Position numbers and translations under genes: made by a program. A stretch of DNA of 27,081 nucleotides from CBFIDE01 sp965661265 (GTDB taxonomy: Bacteria; Bacteroidota; Bacteroidia; Flavobacteriales; Schleiferiaceae). Position 1 is the stretch's first letter, and each line of letters opens with the position of its first letter. The DNA lies in NCBI GenBank assembly GCA_965661265.1, contig CBFIDE010000025.1:1-27081 (forward strand), read 5' to 3'. The notes below the pieces were generated by a model. The model saw only the letters and a program-made list of their open reading frames with translations. It made no database searches and had not been told where the DNA came from. Shown here in pieces: positions 22,169 to 27,081 of the stretch.

Positions 22169-24583
22169 ATGAGTGAGGTAAAAACTAATAAGGAGGCTCT
22201 AAGTTTTGAGCAAATGAAGGAAAATCTTCTAGCGGACTATAAATTAGTTGTTGAAAGTAGAGAAGCCAGCTTAATTGGAAGACGAGAAGTTCTAACCGGA
22301 AAGGCTAAATTTGGAATTTTTGGAGATGGAAAAGAGTTAGCTCAAATTGCTTGGTCTAAGGTATTTAAGAATGGAGATTTTAGATCTGGATATTATAGAG
22401 ATCAAACCTTTATGATGGCTATTGGCCAATTAAGTACTCAAGAATTCTTTGCAAGTCTATATGCCGATACTGATATAAATAATGAGCCTGCAACTGCCGG
22501 GCGTCAAATGAATGGTCACTTTGCGACTAGGAGTTTGGACGAAAATGGCAATTGGCTAAACTTAACCGAACAGAAAAACTCTTCTGCTGACATCTCTCCT
22601 ACTGCAGGTCAAATGCCTAGATTGCTTGGACTTGCTGAAGCTTCTAAGGTTTATAGAGAAAGTAATGAACTTGCCTCATGGACTAGTTTCTCCCAAAAAG
22701 GAAATGAAATTGCTTGGGGAACTATTGGTAATGCTTCTACTTCTGAAGGTTTGTTTTTTGAAACCATAAATGCTGCTGGTGTTCTACAAGTTCCTATGGT
22801 AATTAGCATATGGGATGACGAATACGGGATTTCCGTTCATAGTAAGTACCAAACTACAAAGCAAAATATCTCTGAAATTTTAAAGGGTTTCCAAAGAAAT
22901 AAAGAGGAAGATGGATATGAGATTATAAGAGTAAAAGGTTGGGATTACCCTGCCCTTGTTGAAGCTTATGAAAAAGCTGAAAAAATTGCAAGAGAAGAGC
23001 ACGTACCTGTAATGGTCCATGTGAATGAGATTACTCAACCACAAGGACATTCAACTTCAGGCTCTCATGAAAGATATAAAAGCGCAGAAAGACTTCAGTG
23101 GGAAAAGGATTTTGACTGTATGAAGAAAATGCGCGAATGGTTAGTAGCTACTGCTGTTGCGACTGATGAAGAATTAGAGACTATTGAAAAAGCCTCTAAG
23201 AAATCTGCCAGAGAAGCAAAAGCATCTGCCTGGAAAAACTTCATCAATCCGATTAAAGCTGAAGTTGCTGATGTAATAGCCTTATTAGATGCCTGCGCAG
23301 CTGAGTCAGATTATTCTGCCCAAATAGAAGAAATTACATCTAGTCTAAAACTTTTAACAGAACCCATTAGAAAGGATACCGTTGGTGCTGCTAGAAAAGC
23401 ATTGCGTATCATGAGATCTGAGAACTTAGCTTCTAAGTCTAATGTGGCGTCCTGGCTTAAGAACTCTGAAGCAATAAACTATGATAGGTTTAATAGTAGA
23501 CTTTACTCTGCTTCAGATCTAAGTCCTTTAAATGTTGAAGCTGTAGAACCTTCCTATACAGACTCAAGCCAAGATGTTGATGCGAGATTAATTCTGAGAG
23601 AAAACTTTGATCAAATTCTAAGTAATCGTCCTGAAGTATTAATCTTTGGTGAGGATAGCGGTAAAATTGGAGATGTTAATCAAGGCTTAGAAGGCTTACA
23701 AGACAAACATGGCGAGGCCAGAGTTTTTGATACTGGAATTAGAGAAGCGACTATTCTTGGTCAAGGTATCGGAATGGCAATGAGAGGTTTAAGGCCAATC
23801 GCAGAAATACAATACTTAGATTATTTGCTTTATGCAATGCAAATAATGAGCGATGATCTAGCAACTCTTCAATACAGAACCAAAGGTGGTCAAAAAGCTC
23901 CTGTGATTGTTAGGACTAGAGGTCATAGATTAGAAGGTGTTTGGCACTCAGGCTCTCCAATGGGCACAATTATTAATTCCCTAAGAGGAATGCACATCTT
24001 AGTACCGAGGAATATGACTGTTGCAGCAGGTTTTTACAATACCATGTTGGATAGTGATGATCCTGCACTGATTATTGAGTGCTTGAACGGATATAGATTA
24101 AAAGAAAAAATGCCGTCCAATCTTTCAGAAATTAGAACTGCCCTAGGAAAGGTAGAGACAATTAAAGAAGGAAGCGATATCTCATTAGTTACTTATGGTT
24201 CTACTTGTAGAATCGTAATGGAGGCTGCAGAAGAATTAGAAAAGTATGGAATTGAAGCTGAAGTGATTGATGTACAATCATTAATTCCTTTTGACTTGGA
24301 TCACGATATCGCGCAAAGCGTAGCCAAAACAAACAGGGTTTTAGTTATAGATGAAGATGTTCCTGGTGGAGCCGCAGCCTTTATTCTGAACAAGATTATT
24401 GAAGAGCAAGATGGATATCGTCATTTAGACTCAGCACCGGCAACATTAACGGCCAAAGCACACAGACCAGCCTATGGAACGGATGGAGATTACTTCTCTA
24501 AACCAAGCGCTGATGATGTATTTGAAAAGGTTTATGAAATCATGAGTGAGAGCGATCCAATGCGCTTCCCTCCTATCTACTAA
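22169..24583 (+). CDS. 2-oxoacid dehydrogenase E1, alpha and beta subunits fused
   Basis: I start at the ATG at 22169 (804 residues, MSEVKTNKEALSFEQMKENL); the 11 codons upstream beginning TTG look non-conserved. Residues 1 to about 460 correspond to E1-alpha and about 470 to 804 to E1-beta (LIFGEDSGKIGDVNQGLEGLQ, VFDTGIREATILGQGIGMAM, EIQYLDYLLYAMQ, VIDVQSLIPFDLD, VIDEDVPGG). Such fused, thiamine-diphosphate-dependent E1 proteins are typical of Bacteroidota and probably act on branched-chain or related 2-oxoacids, handing acyl groups to a lipoyl E2 encoded elsewhere. The usual GDG...NN cofactor motif reads GNA (187-189)...DD (216-217) here, which I believe is shared with close relatives but could not check. 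Substrate uncertain. Confidence 0.93.
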   Translation: MSEVKTNKEALSFEQMKENLLADYKLVVESREASLIGRREVLTGKAKFGIFGDGKELAQIAWSKVFKNGDFRSGYYRDQTFMMAIGQLSTQEFFASLYADTDINNEPATAGRQMNGHFATRSLDENGNWLNLTEQKNSSADISPTAGQMPRLLGLAEASKVYRESNELASWTSFSQKGNEIAWGTIGNASTSEGLFFETINAAGVLQVPMVISIWDDEYGISVHSKYQTTKQNISEILKGFQRNKEEDGYEIIRVKGWDYPALVEAYEKAEKIAREEHVPVMVHVNEITQPQGHSTSGSHERYKSAERLQWEKDFDCMKKMREWLVATAVATDEELETIEKASKKSAREAKASAWKNFINPIKAEVADVIALLDACAAESDYSAQIEEITSSLKLLTEPIRKDTVGAARKALRIMRSENLASKSNVASWLKNSEAINYDRFNSRLYSASDLSPLNVEAVEPSYTDSSQDVDARLILRENFDQILSNRPEVLIFGEDSGKIGDVNQGLEGLQDKHGEARVFDTGIREATILGQGIGMAMRGLRPIAEIQYLDYLLYAMQIMSDDLATLQYRTKGGQKAPVIVRTRGHRLEGVWHSGSPMGTIINSLRGMHILVPRNMTVAAGFYNTMLDSDDPALIIECLNGYRLKEKMPSNLSEIRTALGKVETIKEGSDISLVTYGSTCRIVMEAAEELEKYGIEAEVIDVQSLIPFDLDHDIAQSVAKTNRVLVIDEDVPGGAAAFILNKIIEEQDGYRHLDSAPATLTAKAHRPAYGTDGDYFSKPSADDVFEKVYEIMSESDPMRFPPIY

Positions 24584-24593
24584 ATAAAGAGTA

Positions 24594-25790
24594 TTGAAAG
24601 ATCAAAAATTGCATAAGGGGCTAGTTGCTGCTGTTGTTGATGTATTAGAAACTAGTTTCGGGCAAAATCAATATGTAGATAGAGTAATTGAAAAAACACT
24701 CAAGTCTAATAGAAATTGGGGTAGCAGAGACAGAGCTTTCATTGCGGAGTCCTCTTATGAAATTGTTCGCTGGTGGCGATTACTATGGGAAATCTATGGT
24801 AAAAAGCCCAATGCAAAAAAGAGAGACCTGTATAATATTTTTGGAATTTGGTGGCTCAGAAATGATGGTACTCTTCCATCATGGAATGAATTTGACTACT
24901 TAACTGAGTTCATAGCAATGGATCTAGAGGATAGAACCGCTATAAAAGAATCTTTTCCTGAATGGTTAGATTCAATGGCCCAGGAGAAGCTAGGAGATCA
25001 ATGGGCAGAAATTGCGCATAACCTAAATAAAAAAGCTCCTGTTGTTCTTAGAACCAATTTAGGCAAGAACAATAGAAAAGAACTCCAGAATAGCTTGGCT
25101 CAAGAAGGGATAGAAACTAATATTTCTGAAGTATCTGAGGTTGGCCTTGTTTTAAAGCAAAGACAAAATACTTTTAAATCGGATAGCTTTCAGTCTGGTA
25201 AATTTGAAATACAAGATGCTGGATCGCAGTTAATTGCACCTTTTCTTGAAGTATCTTCAGGTCAAAGGGTAATTGATGCTTGCGCTGGCGCTGGAGGTAA
25301 AAGTCTACACCTTTCTAACCTCATGAATAATAAGGGCCTCATCATATCAATGGATGTAGAAGCTTGGAAGTTAAAAGAGCTGAAGAAAAGAGCTAAAAGA
25401 AATGGCGCTCATAATATTGAGACAAGATTGATAGAAGGTTCTAAGACTATTAAAAGACTAGCCTCTTCTGCTGATCGTCTTTTATTGGATGTTCCGTGTT
25501 CTGGAACAGGAGTAATCAAGCGAAATCCTGATACTAAATGGAAAATTTCTCCAGAGCACTTAAATAGAGTTCAAAAATTACAAGGAGAAATAATAAATGA
25601 TTATTCTAAAATGCTGAAGAAAGGAGGACTTATGGTTTATGCTACCTGCTCTATTCTACCTTCAGAAAATCAGGACCAAGTTCAAAGCTTTTTAGCAAAG
25701 AACCCAGATTTCGAGTTTATTAAGGACCATCATCAATGGCCTAATGACGAGAGCGATGGCTTTTATATGGCTCTAATTAAGCGTAATTAA
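24594..25790 (+). CDS. RsmB/NOP2-family RNA m5C methyltransferase
   Basis: The 398-residue protein methylates cytosine C5 in RNA using S-adenosylmethionine; the rRNA or tRNA target is not certain. The TTG at 24594 is taken as start because a TAA lies three codons upstream, and the sequence then matches the family N-terminus (HKGLVAAVVDVLETSFGQNQYVDRVIEKTLK). The catalytic domain has DACAGAGGKSLHL at 228-240 (SAM binding), LLLDVPCSGTGVIKRNPDTKW at 296-316 with Cys C302, and YATCSILPSEN at 349-359 with C352, the two cysteines of the NOL1/NOP2/Sun mechanism. The gene starts 10 nt after the E1 gene, and its TAA overlaps the murQ ATG by one base. Confidence 0.92.
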   Translation: MKDQKLHKGLVAAVVDVLETSFGQNQYVDRVIEKTLKSNRNWGSRDRAFIAESSYEIVRWWRLLWEIYGKKPNAKKRDLYNIFGIWWLRNDGTLPSWNEFDYLTEFIAMDLEDRTAIKESFPEWLDSMAQEKLGDQWAEIAHNLNKKAPVVLRTNLGKNNRKELQNSLAQEGIETNISEVSEVGLVLKQRQNTFKSDSFQSGKFEIQDAGSQLIAPFLEVSSGQRVIDACAGAGGKSLHLSNLMNNKGLIISMDVEAWKLKELKKRAKRNGAHNIETRLIEGSKTIKRLASSADRLLLDVPCSGTGVIKRNPDTKWKISPEHLNRVQKLQGEIINDYSKMLKKGGLMVYATCSILPSENQDQVQSFLAKNPDFEFIKDHHQWPNDESDGFYMALIKRN

Positions 25791-26605
25791 TGAAAACTAC
25801 AGAGTCCGATAGCCTATACAATAACCTTGAAACTAAAAGTGTTCAGGACTTAATCTCTAGCATTAATCAGGAAGATCAAAAGGTTGCAAAGGCGGTGGAG
25901 CTCATAATTCCTCAAATTTCAGCTTTTGTGGAGGATTTAGTAGCTAGAATGAAGTTGGGTGGCAAGCTCTACTATATTGGAGCAGGAACTAGTGGTCGTT
26001 TGGGTATTTTAGATGCATCTGAAATTCCACCTACTTTTGGAGCAGATCCTTCTCTAATAGTTGGTCTCATTGCCGGTGGTGATAAAGCTATTAGAAAAGC
26101 GGTAGAAAATGCTGAAGATGATTTAAATGGCGCTTGGCGCGATTTAGAGAGCTTCAATTTAAATGAGAATGATACTTTAATTGGAATAGCTGCATCAGGT
26201 TCAACACCTTATGTTATGGGTGGATTAAAAAAGGCTCAAGAATCTAAGATCCTAACAGCCTGTATTAGCTGTAACCAAGAAGCGTCTATCGCAAAGTATG
26301 CAGATCATAAAATGATTGCTATTGTAGGTCCTGAGTTTGTGACAGGAAGCACAAGAATGAAAGCAGGCACAGCTCAAAAACTTATTTTAAATATGATTTC
26401 TACCACAGCTATGATACAGCTGGGTAAAGTGAAAGGAAATAAGATGGTAGATATGCAATTAAGCAATGCTAAACTGGTGGATAGAGGTAGCAGAATGATT
26501 GCTGAGGAATTGGGCATCAGTAAAGAAAATGCTGAGCCACTACTTTTAAAATATGGTAGCGTAAGGAAAGCCATTGAAGAATCACAAAAAAAAGCCCGAG
26601 ACTAG
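25790..26605 (+). CDS. murQ: N-acetylmuramic acid 6-phosphate etherase
   Basis: MurQ cleaves the lactyl ether of MurNAc 6-phosphate to give GlcNAc 6-phosphate and D-lactate in cell-wall recycling. The 271-residue SIS-domain protein has YIGAGTSGRLGILDASEIPPTFG at 62-84 with the catalytic Glu E78, the second conserved acid in NAEDD (E109), IAASGSTPYV and the family signature GPEFVTGSTRMKAGTAQK. It is a little shorter than the enterobacterial enzyme (about 298), lacking part of the C-terminal helical tail. The start overlaps the preceding methyltransferase stop as TAATG, and the last codons overlap a minus-strand terminator structure. Confidence 0.96.
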   Translation: MKTTESDSLYNNLETKSVQDLISSINQEDQKVAKAVELIIPQISAFVEDLVARMKLGGKLYYIGAGTSGRLGILDASEIPPTFGADPSLIVGLIAGGDKAIRKAVENAEDDLNGAWRDLESFNLNENDTLIGIAASGSTPYVMGGLKKAQESKILTACISCNQEASIAKYADHKMIAIVGPEFVTGSTRMKAGTAQKLILNMISTTAMIQLGKVKGNKMVDMQLSNAKLVDRGSRMIAEELGISKENAEPLLLKYGSVRKAIEESQKKARD

Positions 26606-26651
26606 TAGTGTGATAATTGAGTTGGAGGATCATTAATTTCTACTAGCTCGG
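26586..26651 (-). terminator. Probable terminator of the carboxylesterase gene, overlapping the 3' end of murQ
   Basis: CCGAG-A-CTAGTAG (26596-26608) pairs with CTACTAG-CTCGG (26640-26651), 12 bp with one bulged base and a 31-nt loop. On the minus strand the stem is followed by GC and a run of eight T (26593-26586). It lies past the stop of the minus-strand esterase. The long loop makes it weaker than the other terminators here. Confidence 0.5.
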
Positions 26652-26654
26652 ACT

Positions 26655-26706
26655 TGGAAACCTTTCTATTCTCTACCTAAGTTCAAGAAAGATTATTGGG
26701 TTTCCA
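26655..26706. other. Imperfect nested hairpin in the murQ/esterase convergent gap
   Basis: TGGAAACC (26655-26662) pairs with GGTTTCCA (26699-26706), and inside it TTTCT (26663-26667) pairs with AGAAA (26686-26690), leaving an 8-nt bulge. No T-run follows on either strand. It may help 3'-end formation of either transcript, or be part of a small structured RNA with the adjacent stem. No known RNA family is recognised. Confidence 0.35.
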
Positions 26707-26745
26707 GATCTGAGCGATGCAAAAATGCAATTTCTGTAAATTTCT

Positions 26746-27081
26746 TTAAATCAAATTTGAAGTCTTCATCCAGTTTAATAAATCTCTATAATTATCTGGA
26801 TTAATGCCATGACCTTGTGGATATTCTCTATAAGTGTGACTAATTTCTAATTGCTCAAACATCTTATGAGTTTGTCTAGCCCACTCTACCGGTAAGACTT
26901 CATCCTCTGTTCCATGACTGATAAAGAGTTTAGTATCATTAAAGCTATTAGCTTTATACTGCCCTGGGACAATATCTTTTAATACATAGCCGCTTAGTCC
27001 AATCACAGCATTAAACAATCCTGGATTATTCAACATCAAGCCATAACTCAAAATACAACCTTGGCTAAAACCCATTAGGTT
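26746..27081 (-). CDS. Alpha/beta-hydrolase, phospholipase/carboxylesterase type (5' end cut by window edge)
   Basis: The frame is open to the right edge (N-L-M-G-F-S-Q-G...), so the ATG at 27075 is an internal Met and the true start lies outside the window. About 112 C-terminal codons are present. They hold the three catalytic elements of the carboxylesterase/phospholipase family: the nucleophile Ser in GFSQG, the Asp in HGTEDEVLPVEWA, and the His in PQGHGI, followed by LLNWMKTSNLI near the end. Such small cytosolic esterases hydrolyse short acyl esters; the natural substrate is unknown. It is convergent with murQ, with a 140-nt gap holding hairpins. Confidence 0.87.
   Translation of the reverse strand, partial: NLMGFSQGCILSYGLMLNNPGLFNAVIGLSGYVLKDIVPGQYKANSFNDTKLFISHGTEDEVLPVEWARQTHKMFEQLEISHTYREYPQGHGINPDNYRDLLNWMKTSNLI

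Overview
The window looks like chromosomal core DNA from a free-living Bacteroidota, most likely a Cytophagales-type lineage. The DNA is AT-rich, and several genes belong to families typical of that phylum: a CBM9-like/DUF5916 outer-membrane protein, a DUF6913 protein, a fused alpha/beta 2-oxoacid dehydrogenase E1 and a PadR-PspC pair. Several 5' regions carry the Bacteroidota sigma-A type -7 box TAnnTTTG, and two of these have a TTTG/TTG box at the expected distance. I see no tRNA, rRNA, CRISPR array, insertion sequence or prophage, and no gene-free stretch longer than about 150 bases. The species assignment is inference.

Layout. (1) 1-2466, minus: a PLP-dependent decarboxylase cut by the left edge, a strong terminator, then sucC. 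(2) 2616-7695, plus: a tight envelope operon of DUF5916 outer-membrane protein, lolD-type ABC ATPase, kdsD, kdsA and kdsC. The last three cover three consecutive steps from ribulose 5-phosphate to free Kdo, the inner-core sugar of LPS. (3) 7690-14161, minus: a polytopic PIG-V-like membrane protein, fabI, and a compact operon ligA, DUF6913, dapA, rhomboid protease. (4) 14289-17310, plus: a DinB-like protein, a small lipoprotein, then two damaged genes, a type II NADH dehydrogenase with two in-frame stops and an NRDE/TANGO2-like gene with one in-frame stop and a probably lost natural stop. A terminator ends this unit. (5) 17297-19204, plus: PadR regulator and PspC-domain membrane protein. (6) 19256-26605, plus: an M1-peptidase-like protein without its zinc motif joined to a probable beta-barrel, the fused E1 dehydrogenase, an RsmB/NOP-family RNA methyltransferase and murQ. 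(7) 26746-27081, minus: the C-terminal part of a carboxylesterase cut by the right edge.

Most of the window is housekeeping: TCA cycle, fatty acid, lysine/peptidoglycan and LPS precursor synthesis, DNA ligation and RNA modification. The clearest anomaly is the run of three different premature stop codons (TAG, TAA, TGA) in two adjacent genes that otherwise keep frame and family motifs. Other points worth attention are a terminator nested inside the start of a membrane-protein gene, an N-terminal extension on KdsC that looks like a shortened DNA-binding domain, and the zinc-less M1-like outer-membrane protein. I do not see a convincing new multi-gene defence or mobile system.
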